From CAVQBP01 sp963710745 (GTDB taxonomy: Bacteria; Bacteroidota; Ignavibacteria; Ignavibacteriales; Ignavibacteriaceae), in contig CAVQBP010000024.1 in NCBI GenBank assembly GCA_963710745.1, forward strand, positions 620,001-684,000: DNA of 64,000 nt, given 5' to 3'. The notes below the pieces were generated by a model. That model was not told the origin of the DNA, did no database searches, and saw only the letters and a list, made by a program, of their open reading frames with translations. How positions within the stretch are numbered: the stretch's first letter is position 1; each line of letters opens with the position of its first letter. The translations under genes were made by a program, and so were the position numbers. Below, in pieces: positions 8,630 to 17,861 of this stretch.

Positions 8630-9796
8630 TTATTTGATTAATGAAAACTTTTTGGTAGAGATTAACTTTCCTGTTGTAAGCTGATAAATATAAACTCCGC
8701 TGGTAAGACTATAATTATCTGCATTAAATTTAATTTTATATTCACCAGGCTGCTTATTTCCATTTACAAGCGTTACTATTTCATTACCAAGAATGTCATA
8801 AACCTTTAAGGAAACAAATCCATATTCGGGAATCCTGAAGTTGAAATTAGTAGACGGATTAAAAGGATTAGGATAGTTCTGACTCAAAGAGAATGATTTT
8901 TCAAGGACATTTCTATCATAAGCTTTACTGGCAATCGCGCCTTCCCATCCTGCAAGAGAAGCCCAAAGCCACCAGGCGGCATAAGCTTTCCGGTTTCCGT
9001 TCAACGCCTGGGAATGAGCCGGAGAACAATTATACCAATCTACATTTTCCGTATGGGATTCCTGCCAATCGACAGCCCAGTTTTTATCACGTGTCCCATT
9101 GTTATCACTATCATAATCACAATTATCGTTAGCCATTTTATTGAGATAAAAATTTCCGTCAGGATCATATGATTCTATATCGGCAAAATCATATAAAATT
9201 TTATTGTTATTCCCGCAGTATCTTCGTATCTCTTCATTCCTTTGATTTAATTTTCCATCTGCTCCTGAACCGTCGAGATGCCCAGTCATGTATACAAATT
9301 TTACGTTCGGATAATTATTTTCCAATGATGACATTAAATCAAGATATGTTTGGATATCTGACGAATCAGCAGAGCTAACTTGTCCGCACCAGCTCCAGAT
9401 TATAACGTTTACATAACTGTTATTCGGATCTTTCAAAAAATCAGAAGTAGCCTGCGCCCAGCTGGTACGATCAGGGCTGCCAAGATCCGAAGCGCCCGGT
9501 ATTGCATAATCATGCAAGTCCAGAGCCTCGTTGCTCCCGCCATTATTGAAAGCATATTGGTCACCTTTCCAGTTTTGTAATCCGGTCATTCCACTTATTA
9601 GCTGACTGCCATGTGAAGTATGCTGATAAGCTATATGTAAATTTTCTTTTGCTGTATTTATCCATTCATATGGAATACTATTTATATTTGTACAATTATG
9701 GTTTATTATTAAACCCTGTCCGAAAGAAGTATATGTTATGAAAAGAATAAAAGTGATAACAAGATTCTTATCCAGACGTTGTATAATCTTATTCAT
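8630..9796 (-). CDS. Secreted protein with type IX secretion C-terminal sorting domain
   Basis: A 388-residue exported protein. The N-terminus is a signal peptide (hydrophobic segment ending near SFGQG). The middle (about 30-290) is a domain I do not recognise by name. It has His/Ser-rich and Trp-rich stretches such as YQHTSHGSQ, IIWSWCGQ and YMTGHLDG, and an Asp-rich stretch near CDYDSDNNGTRD that may bind calcium. The last 85 residues are a type A sorting domain with SQNYPNPFNPST and a closing GVYIYQL segment, the type IX secretion signal that leads to surface attachment or release. TAGGAGGAGAAG gives a strong ribosome site. No secretion machinery is nearby. The enzymatic role is unknown; a hydrolase is possible but unproven. 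Confidence 0.85.
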   Translation of the reverse strand: MNKIIQRLDKNLVITFILFITYTSFGQGLIINHNCTNINSIPYEWINTAKENLHIAYQHTSHGSQLISGMTGLQNWKGDQYAFNNGGSNEALDLHDYAIPGASDLGSPDRTSWAQATSDFLKDPNNSYVNVIIWSWCGQVSSADSSDIQTYLDLMSSLENNYPNVKFVYMTGHLDGSGADGKLNQRNEEIRRYCGNNNKILYDFADIESYDPDGNFYLNKMANDNCDYDSDNNGTRDKNWAVDWQESHTENVDWYNCSPAHSQALNGNRKAYAAWWLWASLAGWEGAIASKAYDRNVLEKSFSLSQNYPNPFNPSTNFNFRIPEYGFVSLKVYDILGNEIVTLVNGNKQPGEYKIKFNADNYSLTSGVYIYQLTTGKLISTKKFSLIK

Positions 9797-9997
9797 CTTC
9801 TCCTCCTAAAATTTAGAAGAATATAGATTCCAGCCCGGAATCACATAATTAGAGAAACGTCGGGACAACTTTTATGCCCCTGCTGTTAAATAAGCTAAAT
9901 CACCATTTATTAGTAAAAAAGAAGAGAATCCGGATATGAACCCGGTAATAATAACCGGCAAAAATTGTTCTAAGTATTTATAATAATTAAAGTTATA

Positions 9998-11131
9998 TTA
10001 AAAACTGATCTCTTTAAGTTTTGTAATTACTACATCTATTTCTTCTTTGGTATTATAAAAATGAGGAGAAAACCTGACTATTCCTTCTCTGAAAGCTGCA
10101 TTTATATTTTTCTTTTCAAGTTCCTCAAATATTTCTTTGCTCTTTTCATTTTTAATGCTGATAATCCCTGAAAGATTTTCTTCTGCAATATTTTTCAGGA
10201 TCGGATCATAGTCTATATTTATTAATTCCTTTAAAAAATAAGCAGAGTTTTCAATAACTCTTTTTTCAATATTTTCAAAACCAAATTCTTTAAATAATTT
10301 TAATGATGCGTTCAAAGCATAAACACCAAAAGTGTTAACAGTTCCGTTTTGAAATCTTTCTGCAGAATTTCTTAACTTTAAATCGTAGTCAAGTAAGTTC
10401 CATGCATTTTTAACAGATAACCAGCCGACATATTTTGGATCGAGATTGTTCTGCAGATCTTCAGAGACAAAGACAAATCCCAGGCCCTGAAGTCCGAGCA
10501 GCCATTTTTGTGTTCCGCATGAAATAAAATCGACATTATATTTTTTAACATCAAGCTGAAAAGCACCTAATCCCTGAATCGCATCAACTGAAAAGACAAT
10601 TCCATTTTCTTCACAATAATTACCTATTTTTTCCAGGTCAACTTTATAACCGGATAAAAATTGGACAAAGCTGATTGAAATTAATTTCGTATTAACTCTC
10701 ACAGAATTAATTATATCATCAGCAGATACAATTCCATCATGCGATTTAACAAAATCTATTTCAATCCCATTTTTCTTCAGATTTAGAAAAGGATAAACAT
10801 TTGCAGGAAATTCAATAACGTTTAATAAAATTCTATCACCTTTTTTCAAGTTCAATCCTTGCGCTAATATATTTATTCCGTTTGATGTATTATCGACAAA
10901 AGCTATACGTGAAGGCTCACAGTTTATCAATTCTGCTAAATATTCCTTGGTTTCCTCGGATAATGCCAGGTATTCCTTAAAATCATCTATTTTGTCACCG
11001 GATCTGTCTTTAATTAAATCAGATAATTTATCTTTTACCCTTTCAGACATTGGACCAGTAGAAGCATGGTTAAAGTATACTTTCCCGGTTTTTAAATGCG
11101 GAAATAATTTTCTTACTTCGTCTATTTTCAT
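9998..11131 (-). CDS. Class V aminotransferase (isopenicillin N epimerase/NifS-like fold)
   Basis: A 377-residue PLP-dependent enzyme of aminotransferase class V. Visible features are the N-terminal NHASTGPMS loop, FVDNTSNGIN, the PLP-contacting Asp in SVDAIQG (Asp183), and the Schiff-base lysine in GTQKWLLG (Lys209). The C-terminal part ends with GIVRFSPHFYNT, the usual small-domain motif. I see no catalytic cysteine loop of the kind found in cysteine desulfurases, so desulfurase activity is unlikely. The isopenicillin-N-epimerase-like or generic aminotransferase branch is the better call. Substrate is unknown. It is a single gene, and a weak CCGGT/ACCGG hairpin about 35-55 bases past its stop may end transcription. 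Confidence 0.85.
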   Translation of the reverse strand: MKIDEVRKLFPHLKTGKVYFNHASTGPMSERVKDKLSDLIKDRSGDKIDDFKEYLALSEETKEYLAELINCEPSRIAFVDNTSNGINILAQGLNLKKGDRILLNVIEFPANVYPFLNLKKNGIEIDFVKSHDGIVSADDIINSVRVNTKLISISFVQFLSGYKVDLEKIGNYCEENGIVFSVDAIQGLGAFQLDVKKYNVDFISCGTQKWLLGLQGLGFVFVSEDLQNNLDPKYVGWLSVKNAWNLLDYDLKLRNSAERFQNGTVNTFGVYALNASLKLFKEFGFENIEKRVIENSAYFLKELINIDYDPILKNIAEENLSGIISIKNEKSKEIFEELEKKNINAAFREGIVRFSPHFYNTKEEIDVVITKLKEISF

Positions 11132-11701
11132 AATTATTGAGTAAATCTAAAAGTTATTAAAAATTAAAATAACTATTTAATCGTTTTGAAATTCTATTCT
11201 TTTTGAAAATTTTTATTTTAGTTATAGAGCCTTTCCCCGCACCCGGAATTAAATATTCAAACGGGAACAAACCGGTATATAAATTATTTATTTTTAATTT
11301 AATTATTAAATTAAAAATCTTAATCTTCATCCGGTTTAATTTTATTGCTAAAAATGAATTGAATTGCATAAGAAAGAAAAATATTGCGGGTTTAAAATAA
11401 AAAAAGGAGAGCTTAATCTCTCCTTCTTGTAATGTTGATGTTCAGGGAAAATCTTTAATTAATTAAAAAAATCATCCTAAAAAAATGGTTACCCCTGTAT
11501 CAGAATTTTATTTATGAGGTAAAAGTATAAAATCTATATTAAGAGAACCTTAACATATTATTAAAATTTCTTAATCATAATTAAAGAATTATTTTATATT
11601 TGTCTGTGATCTGGGGTAAACTTGTTATATTTTGTCATTCTCAGAAAAAAAATTAAATTTATTTTTTATATAGAAAATTTTAAACTAGACGGGGAAATAT
11701 T
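11132..11701. other. 570-base gene-free region with an orphan minus-strand terminator
   Basis: No convincing coding sequence is present. Two open frames of 65-70 codons are Ile/Lys/Asn-rich, without ribosome sites or family resemblance. The stretch contains a long AT palindrome near 11290-11318, a well-formed minus-strand terminator at 11404-11425 with no gene upstream of it, and a possible plus-strand TATATTTG element at 11595-11602 about 100 bases before the Lon-family gene. A small RNA on the minus strand between about 11430 and 11640 is possible. Confidence 0.5.
11404..11425 (-). terminator. Orphan intrinsic terminator on the minus strand
   Basis: An 8-base-pair stem (11404-11411 with 11418-11425, loop of six) is followed on the minus strand by seven T residues and then ATTTT. 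The plus strand lacks a T run after the stem, so the direction is minus. No minus-strand gene lies upstream within this intergenic region. Confidence 0.75.
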
Positions 11702-14173
11702 ATGGCAAAAATTCCTGCTCAAACTAAAGCTGCAAACAATTTTAATGAGCTTAAACCGGAAGATTTAAGATGGAAATGCGATCCCGACATCTTTAAATTT
11801 GCTTCTACTGTCGATCTTGAACCAATAGAAGGAATACTAGGACAGGAAAGAGCATTAAAAGCTTTGAAGGTAGGCGTCGGCTTACACAGCCCGGGATATA
11901 ATATCTATATTGCTGGTCTGTCAGGGACCGGTAAAGCAACAACTGTAAAAAAGATGCTTGAACAAATCAGTTCGGATTGTCCGCCTCTTAAAGATTATGC
12001 TTATGTAAATAACTTTAAGGATGAGGACAGACCCGCCCTTTTAATATTCCCTTCGGGAAAAGCAAAAGAATTTAAGCAGAGCTTTTCTTCTGCAATAAAT
12101 GTTTTAAGAAAAAGGATACCGCAGGCACTTGAAAACGAATCCTATATCCACAGGAAAAAACAAATAATTGAACTTTACAGCCAAAAAGAACAATCTCTTT
12201 TAGAACCCTTTAATCAGAAATTAAAAAAAGATCATTTTACTTTAGGACAAACAAAAATCGGCGAAGCTGCAAGACCGGATATTATTCCTATAATAAATGA
12301 GCAACCCGTTCCTATTTATCAATTGGATGAACTTGTTCAGCAGAATAAGATTTCTAATGACGAAGTTAAAAACATAATCAAAAAATATAATGATTACCAG
12401 GAAGAGCTCCATTCAATATTCAAAAAAGGTTTAAAAATAAGCCAGCAATTCCAGGAACAACTTTTCAAGTTGGAAAAGGAAGCTGCTCATGTGGTAGTAA
12501 AAGGAGTCATTGAAAACCTGCGGGAAAAATTCAGTCAGAAAAAAGTAAGTAATTATCTCGACCTGGTTGAAGATCATATCCTTGAAAATATACAAATATT
12601 TAAGGGCTTAAAACCCGAAGGCGAAACCACGGATTCCGGTTTACCAATTGATTACTTTAAAATTTATGACGTAAATATTATTCTGGATACTTCAGAATCT
12701 AAAGACTGCCCTGTAGTTGAAGAAACCTCTCCGACTTATGTAAATATTTTCGGAACTATCGAAAGAATTAATGACGGCAGAGGAGGCTGGTATAGTGATT
12801 TTACGAGAATAAAAGCCGGCTCATTATTAAGAGCAAACGGCGGTTATCTTATTATAAATGTAAATCATCTTTTTGAAGAACCCGGTGTATGGCATACTTT
12901 GAAAAGAGTTCTGACATATAATAAGCTCGAGATACAGGATCTCCCCAGTTATTTCATGCCTTCAACTTCAATATTAAAACCCGAATCAATAGATATTGAG
13001 TCAAAAATTATTTTGATCGGCAGCCAGGATATTTATTCTTTGCTTGCCAATTATGAATATGATTTTAAAAAGATTTTCAAAATAAAAGCAGATTTTGATT
13101 ACGAAATAAAAAGGAATGATAATGTTTTAGTCGAATACGCAAGAGTAATTAAAAAAATGATTAAAGAAGAAAATCTATGTGAATTTGATAAAAACGCCAT
13201 TGCATTTTTAATAGAACTTGGCGCCAAATATATCGGCAATAAAAATAAGCTTACCACCAGGTTTTCTTACATTGCAGACCTTGCTCGCGAAGCAAATTTC
13301 TGGGCTGTTGATGACGGTTTTAATGTTGTTTCGGCTGCTCATGTACAGAAAGCTTTTAATTCTGCAAAAGAAAGACATGGTCTTCTTGAAGCCAAAATCA
13401 CAGAGATGTATCAGCAGGATATGTATTTAATTGATACTGCAGGAGAAAGAATCGGCCAAATAAATGGTCTTGCTGTTTATGGCGGAGATTTTTATGCTTT
13501 CGGCAGACCAACAAGAATAACCGCAACCGTTTCTCTTGGCAGCGGCACCATAATTAATGTTGAACGGGAAGCCGGTATGAGCGGGAAACAATACAATAAA
13601 GGTGTATTAATTATTTCTGGATATTTCAGGGAAACTTTCGGCCAGGATCTTCCGCTTTCATTTAATGCAAATCTGGTATTTGAACAATCATATGGCACGG
13701 TTGACGGGGACAGCGCTTCCTGTGCAGAAATATTTGCACTGCTTTCAACTCTGGCAAATCTCCCCATAAAGCAATCCCTGGCTGTAACTGGTTCATTAAA
13801 CCAGAAAGGTGATGTGCAGCCGATAGGCGGTGTAAATGAAAAGATTGAAGGATTTTTTGATATCTGCAAAATGAAGGGGTTAAATGGTACTCAGGGAGTT
13901 GTTATACCTATCCAAAATGTTGAAGAGCTAATGCTGCGGGAAGATGTGATCGACTCTGTAAAAAAAGGTGAATTTCATATCTATCCAATTACAAGGGTTG
14001 AGGAGGGAATTGAAATTTTGACGGGTTTAAAATCGGGAGAGAGAACCCTGAAAGGTTATGAAAAAGGAACTGTGTTCTTTTATGTCGAAGAAAAAATAAA
14101 AGATCTTTATGCAAAATCTAAAATGAGAAAAGCATTAACTTCAAAAATACCGGAAAAGAAAAAGAAAAAATGA
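11702..14173 (+). CDS. Lon-family ATP-dependent protease (LonB-like, AAA_32 plus Lon_C)
   Basis: An 823-residue AAA+ protease of the group with an AAA_32-type ATPase module and C-terminal Lon protease domain. Walker A is AGLSGTGKAT (about residues 71-80). A long helical insertion occupies about 110-300, and the AAA lid follows with ELGAKYIGNKNKLTTRFS. The peptidase dyad is visible: Ser671 in DGDSAS and Lys714 in GGVNEKIEG, 43 residues apart as in Lon. It lacks the N-terminal LAN domain of classical LonA. There is no membrane segment, unlike archaeal LonB, so it is predicted to be cytosolic. GGGG lies just upstream of the ATG. Its end overlaps the pyruvate kinase start by four bases, which implies co-transcription. 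Confidence 0.93.
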   Translation: MAKIPAQTKAANNFNELKPEDLRWKCDPDIFKFASTVDLEPIEGILGQERALKALKVGVGLHSPGYNIYIAGLSGTGKATTVKKMLEQISSDCPPLKDYAYVNNFKDEDRPALLIFPSGKAKEFKQSFSSAINVLRKRIPQALENESYIHRKKQIIELYSQKEQSLLEPFNQKLKKDHFTLGQTKIGEAARPDIIPIINEQPVPIYQLDELVQQNKISNDEVKNIIKKYNDYQEELHSIFKKGLKISQQFQEQLFKLEKEAAHVVVKGVIENLREKFSQKKVSNYLDLVEDHILENIQIFKGLKPEGETTDSGLPIDYFKIYDVNIILDTSESKDCPVVEETSPTYVNIFGTIERINDGRGGWYSDFTRIKAGSLLRANGGYLIINVNHLFEEPGVWHTLKRVLTYNKLEIQDLPSYFMPSTSILKPESIDIESKIILIGSQDIYSLLANYEYDFKKIFKIKADFDYEIKRNDNVLVEYARVIKKMIKEENLCEFDKNAIAFLIELGAKYIGNKNKLTTRFSYIADLAREANFWAVDDGFNVVSAAHVQKAFNSAKERHGLLEAKITEMYQQDMYLIDTAGERIGQINGLAVYGGDFYAFGRPTRITATVSLGSGTIINVEREAGMSGKQYNKGVLIISGYFRETFGQDLPLSFNANLVFEQSYGTVDGDSASCAEIFALLSTLANLPIKQSLAVTGSLNQKGDVQPIGGVNEKIEGFFDICKMKGLNGTQGVVIPIQNVEELMLREDVIDSVKKGEFHIYPITRVEEGIEILTGLKSGERTLKGYEKGTVFFYVEEKIKDLYAKSKMRKALTSKIPEKKKKK

Positions 14174-15606
14174 CTAAGATGAATCCGGATACATTTGCAA
14201 AAACTAAAATACTGTGTACAGTCGGACCAGCTACATCTACGGCAGACGAAATAGACAAATTGATTCTAGCAGGTATGGACGGAATAAGAATGAATTTTTC
14301 ACATGGGAATTACGAATTTTTTGGAAAACTATTCAATGAAATCGATAAAGCCTGCAAGGAGGAAAATACTCCACTTGCAATTTTAGTTGATTTACAGGGG
14401 CCCAAAATCAGGGTTGGTGATTTGTCAGAACCCGAAATTGAATTAGTCCAGGGAGAAAAGATTGAAATAACTATTGAAAATACCCCCGGCACAAAAGATA
14501 AAATCTCCACATCATATAAATCATTGGTTGATGATGCACAGGTAGGAGATCCTGTTTTAATTGATGATGGTTTAATTAGATTAAGAATAGCAGAAAGGAA
14601 AAAAGATTCCGTTATTTGTACGATTGAAATCGGAGGAACACTTAAGCCAAAAAAAGGAATGAATCTTCCCGGGATGAAATTATCTACCCCGTCCATCACT
14701 GAAAAAGATTTTCAGGATCTTGAATTCTGTATGAAATATCGTATTGACTATATTGCATTATCATTTGTTAGAAAAGCGTCTGATATTTTGCATTTGAAAG
14801 AATGGCTGAGAAGTAAAAATTTCGAAAAGCCAATAATAGCCAAAATAGAAAAAAAAGAAGCAGTAGATAATTTTGATGAGATACTTAAAGCAGCTGACGG
14901 AATTATGGTAGCCAGAGGAGACCTTGGTGTTGAACTGCTGCCACAGGAAGTACCAGTAATTCAAAAACAGATAATAAAAAAATGTAATTCATCGGGAAAG
15001 CTGGTTATCACGGCAACACAAATGCTTGAATCTATGATTCATAATCCGATACCTACACGTGCAGAAGCATCGGATGTTGCAAATGCTGTTTGGGATGGAA
15101 CTGATACTGTCATGCTGAGCGGTGAAACTTCTGTTGGAAAATATCCCATAAAAACCGTAAAAATAATGAATGATATAATCCAAAATGCGGAACGTCATTC
15201 ACCTCTTCTTTTTATTGATTATGAAATACCTGAGGAAATAGAAGAGAATCTGTTTGATTCAATGGGCAAGGCAATTGTAGAAGTAAGTAAACAGGTTAAT
15301 GCTGCTGCAATTGTAGCCTTTACACTGAAAGGACGTACTGCCAGAAACCTGGCCAAGTTCAGACCCAATTCAAAAATAATTGCTTTGTCAAACAGTTTCG
15401 ATACAATGAACAATTTATGTTTAAGATGGGGAGTAACTTCAATTTACTGCGATGAAATTGACAAAGAACATCTGGCAATAGACAAAGCAAAAAAATTGAT
15501 CCTCGAAGCTGAGCATGTAAAGGAAGGTGATGTTATTATATTTGCTGCCGGTGCACCTTACTCAGAAAAAAGCAGGGTAAATTGGATAAGGTTCGAAGTG
15601 ATTTGA
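14170..15606 (+). CDS. pyk: Pyruvate kinase
   Basis: A 478-residue glycolytic enzyme that makes pyruvate and ATP from phosphoenolpyruvate and ADP. Conserved features in order are KILCTVGPATST at the N-terminus, the substrate-binding MNFSHG, the ADP/metal region IAKIEKKEAVDNFDEI with catalytic Lys, MVARGDLGVELL, the family signature ITATQMLESM, and SDVANAVWDGTDTVMLSGET. The C-terminal allosteric domain includes FTLKGRTARNLAKFRP. It has no extra phosphotransfer domain. The ATG overlaps the preceding protease stop as ATGA, so translation is probably coupled; a second Met three codons on (MTKM) is an alternative start. An AT-rich leader separates it from the next gene. Confidence 0.97.
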   Translation: MTKMNPDTFAKTKILCTVGPATSTADEIDKLILAGMDGIRMNFSHGNYEFFGKLFNEIDKACKEENTPLAILVDLQGPKIRVGDLSEPEIELVQGEKIEITIENTPGTKDKISTSYKSLVDDAQVGDPVLIDDGLIRLRIAERKKDSVICTIEIGGTLKPKKGMNLPGMKLSTPSITEKDFQDLEFCMKYRIDYIALSFVRKASDILHLKEWLRSKNFEKPIIAKIEKKEAVDNFDEILKAADGIMVARGDLGVELLPQEVPVIQKQIIKKCNSSGKLVITATQMLESMIHNPIPTRAEASDVANAVWDGTDTVMLSGETSVGKYPIKTVKIMNDIIQNAERHSPLLFIDYEIPEEIEENLFDSMGKAIVEVSKQVNAAAIVAFTLKGRTARNLAKFRPNSKIIALSNSFDTMNNLCLRWGVTSIYCDEIDKEHLAIDKAKKLILEAEHVKEGDVIIFAAGAPYSEKSRVNWIRFEVI

Positions 15607-15770
15607 ATATTTTGAATATAAAATTTATTTATAAAAAATAATTATATACTCTTATATTTCTTTATCATTACATTCATCAATTGTTCATTCGTTAAAGCAT
15701 TCAATCATGCAATGAATTTTAACTTTCATCTGTTTGTCTAAAAATTTATTTTAAAACAAAAATTTATAAG

Positions 15771-16808
15771 TTGGAGATGCTTGAAAGAAATATTGATGAA
15801 TTAGTACCGGCTAAATGGTGGGAACCTTCCGAAAAAAATAAGATCCTGTGCACCCTTTGCCCGCGTTATTGTAAAATAGGAGAAGGACAGCCTGGTTTTT
15901 GTTTCATCCGTCAAAATCACGGCGGGAAACTATATACAATTGGTTACGGCAGACCGACTGGTTTTGCAATTGATCCGGTTGAAAAAAAACCTCTGAATCA
16001 TTTTTATCCGGGTACTTCTATTTTAAGCTTTGGAACTGCAGGCTGTAATCTTGGCTGTAAATTCTGCCAGAATTGGTCGATAAGCAAAGCAAAGCTGGAT
16101 GATTCTAATTCTTTAAATTCATCGCCGGAAGATGTTGTTAATCTTGCCAGGCAATATAATGTGCCGTCAATTGCTTACACATATAATGATCCTACTATAT
16201 TCGGGGAATATGTTATCGATATATCTAAAATCGCAAAAGAAGAAGGAATAAATTCAGTAATGGTAACTGCGGGTTATATCGATAAAAATGCAAGGAAGGA
16301 CGTTTATCACTACATTGATGCTGCTAATGTAGATCTGAAAGGTTTTACAGAAAGATTTTACAACAAGCTGACTTTTTCTTCTTTAAGTGATGTACTTGAT
16401 ACATTAATTTGGTTGAAAAATGAAACTAATATCTGGTTCGAAATCACAACTTTGTTAATTCCAGGTGAAAATGATTCATACGAAGAAATTCAAAATGAAT
16501 GCAGTTGGATATTGGAAAATTTAGGAGATTCCGTACCTCTTCATTTTACTGCTTTTCATCCGGATTTCAAAATGCGGGATAAAATACGAACACCGCAATC
16601 CACTTTAACTGCAGCAAGAAATATTGCATTAAGATCAGGTATAAAATTTTGTTATGTCGGGAATGTGCATGATCTCGAAGGTCAGATTACTTATTGCCCA
16701 AATTGTAATACCCCATTAATAAAAAGAAATTGGCACGACGTCTTTACTAATAAAATTAAAAATGGTAAATGCTGCAAATGTAATACGACAATTCCGGGAA
16801 TCTTTTAA
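15771..16808 (+). CDS. amrS: AmrS-type radical SAM protein (AmmeMemoRadiSam family, PflA-like)
   Basis: A 345-residue radical SAM protein of the AmmeMemoRadiSam system radical SAM family. An N-terminal cysteine cluster (Cys27, Cys30, Cys34, Cys44) comes first. Next is YGRPTGFAIDPVEKKPLNHF, which is diagnostic, then the FeS motif CNLGCKFC (Cys92, 96, 99). A C-terminal zinc ribbon follows with CPNC and CCKC. The usual partner genes (AMMECR1 and Memo) are not adjacent. The biochemical role is not established to my knowledge. The start is uncertain: TTG at 15771, or ATG at 15777 with GGAG directly against it. The gene stands alone between pyruvate kinase and an SDR gene. Confidence 0.88.
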   Translation: MEMLERNIDELVPAKWWEPSEKNKILCTLCPRYCKIGEGQPGFCFIRQNHGGKLYTIGYGRPTGFAIDPVEKKPLNHFYPGTSILSFGTAGCNLGCKFCQNWSISKAKLDDSNSLNSSPEDVVNLARQYNVPSIAYTYNDPTIFGEYVIDISKIAKEEGINSVMVTAGYIDKNARKDVYHYIDAANVDLKGFTERFYNKLTFSSLSDVLDTLIWLKNETNIWFEITTLLIPGENDSYEEIQNECSWILENLGDSVPLHFTAFHPDFKMRDKIRTPQSTLTAARNIALRSGIKFCYVGNVHDLEGQITYCPNCNTPLIKRNWHDVFTNKIKNGKCCKCNTTIPGIF

Positions 16809-17002
16809 CTCCCTGCAATTATCTATAAACCTCAAATATTTCATAGACCCTGGAGGCCCGTAGGTTAATTTTGTTTACAGTCATTTACAATTCAATTATG
16901 TCTTTTTCCAATACTATATAAGAAAAAATAATCTCCCCTTGTTTTTCAATTTTAAAAAATATCTTTAATTTGAAAATCACTATTTAAAAACAAAAGGATA
17001 AT

Positions 17003-17776
17003 ATGAAATCTTTAAAAAATAAAATTGTACTTATAACCGGTGCATCTTCAGGAATCGGAAGAGCATGTGCGTCTGCTTTTGCGAAAGAAGGCACTAATTT
17101 AATTCTTGCTGCAAGACGTTTGGAAAGATTAAACGAAATAGCCGAAACTTTAATAAAAGAAAATAATATTAAAGTATTAACTGTTGAAATTGATGTTAGA
17201 AATTACGAAAACGTGAAAAACATTTTTTCTAATCTCCCGAAAGAATGGAAAAATATAGACATATTAATTAATAATGCCGGACTTGCCAGAGGGTTTTCAA
17301 CAATATACGAAGGTGATGTTGAACATTGGGAGGAGATGATTGATACAAATATAAAGGGACTTCTTTATGTAACCCGTCAAATTCTCCCGAACATGGTTGA
17401 AAGAAAATTAGGCCATGTAATTAATATCGGTTCAACTGCAGGCCACGAAGTTTATAAAAACGGTAATGTATATTGTGCAACTAAATATGCAGTAGATGCG
17501 TTAACTCAGTCTATACGTCTTGATGTATTGGGTAAGAACATAAAAGTATCAACAGTTGATCCGGGAATGGTTAGAACAGAATTCGGTGATGTAAGATTTT
17601 CTGGCGATAAAGAAAAAGTAGAAAAAGTTTATGAAGGATTAATACCTTTATCTGCAGAAGATGTAGCAGAAGCTGTTCTATTTTGCACTACCCGTCCTTC
17701 TCATGTAAATATTAATGAAGTTATTCTTACCTGTAATGCGCAGGCTTCGTCAACTCAAATCTATAGGGAAATATGA
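17003..17776 (+). CDS. SDR family NAD(P)-dependent oxidoreductase (YdfG-like)
   Basis: A 257-residue short-chain dehydrogenase/reductase. It has the cofactor motif TGASSGIGRA (about residues 11-20) and an Arg-Arg at the end of beta-2 (AARRLERL), which favours NADP. NNAG and the catalytic YCATK (Tyr and Lys, spacing YxxxK) with an upstream Ser in NIGSTAGHE complete the active site. The closing VNINEVILTC segment is typical of the YdfG/serine 3-dehydrogenase group, which acts on 3-hydroxy acids such as L-allo-threonine or 3-hydroxypropionate in characterised members. The substrate here is unknown. AAAGGA precedes the ATG. It appears monocistronic and converges with the Sua5/YciO-type gene, sharing the hairpin region at 17803-17834. 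Confidence 0.9.
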   Translation: MKSLKNKIVLITGASSGIGRACASAFAKEGTNLILAARRLERLNEIAETLIKENNIKVLTVEIDVRNYENVKNIFSNLPKEWKNIDILINNAGLARGFSTIYEGDVEHWEEMIDTNIKGLLYVTRQILPNMVERKLGHVINIGSTAGHEVYKNGNVYCATKYAVDALTQSIRLDVLGKNIKVSTVDPGMVRTEFGDVRFSGDKEKVEKVYEGLIPLSAEDVAEAVLFCTTRPSHVNINEVILTCNAQASSTQIYREI

Positions 17777-17802
17777 TAAATCAATTAAGGTAACAATAAA
17801 AA

Positions 17803-17834
17803 AACCTCCGGAGGTTTCAGAGATCCCGGAGGTT
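17803..17834 (-). terminator. Intrinsic terminator of the Sua5/YciO-type gene
   Basis: A 9-base-pair inverted repeat (AACCTCCGG at 17803-17811 with CCGGAGGTT at 17826-17834) is followed on the minus strand by a T7 run (17804-17798). The left arm is itself part of a 14-base perfect palindrome, so an alternative tight fold exists. It may also slow plus-strand transcription from the SDR gene. Confidence 0.8.
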
Positions 17835-17861
17835 GATTCAATTAAATAAGGTTTTACGATT

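Noticed and set aside
9950..9966. CCGGT/ACCGG hairpin as a firm terminator of the class V aminotransferase gene
   Set aside because: The stem is only five pairs and no T run follows on the minus strand; mentioned only as possible in that gene's entry.
11157..11400. Overlapping 65-70 codon open frames on both strands
   Set aside because: Compositionally extreme (Ile, Lys, Asn), no ribosome site, no family resemblance, and they run through an AT palindrome.
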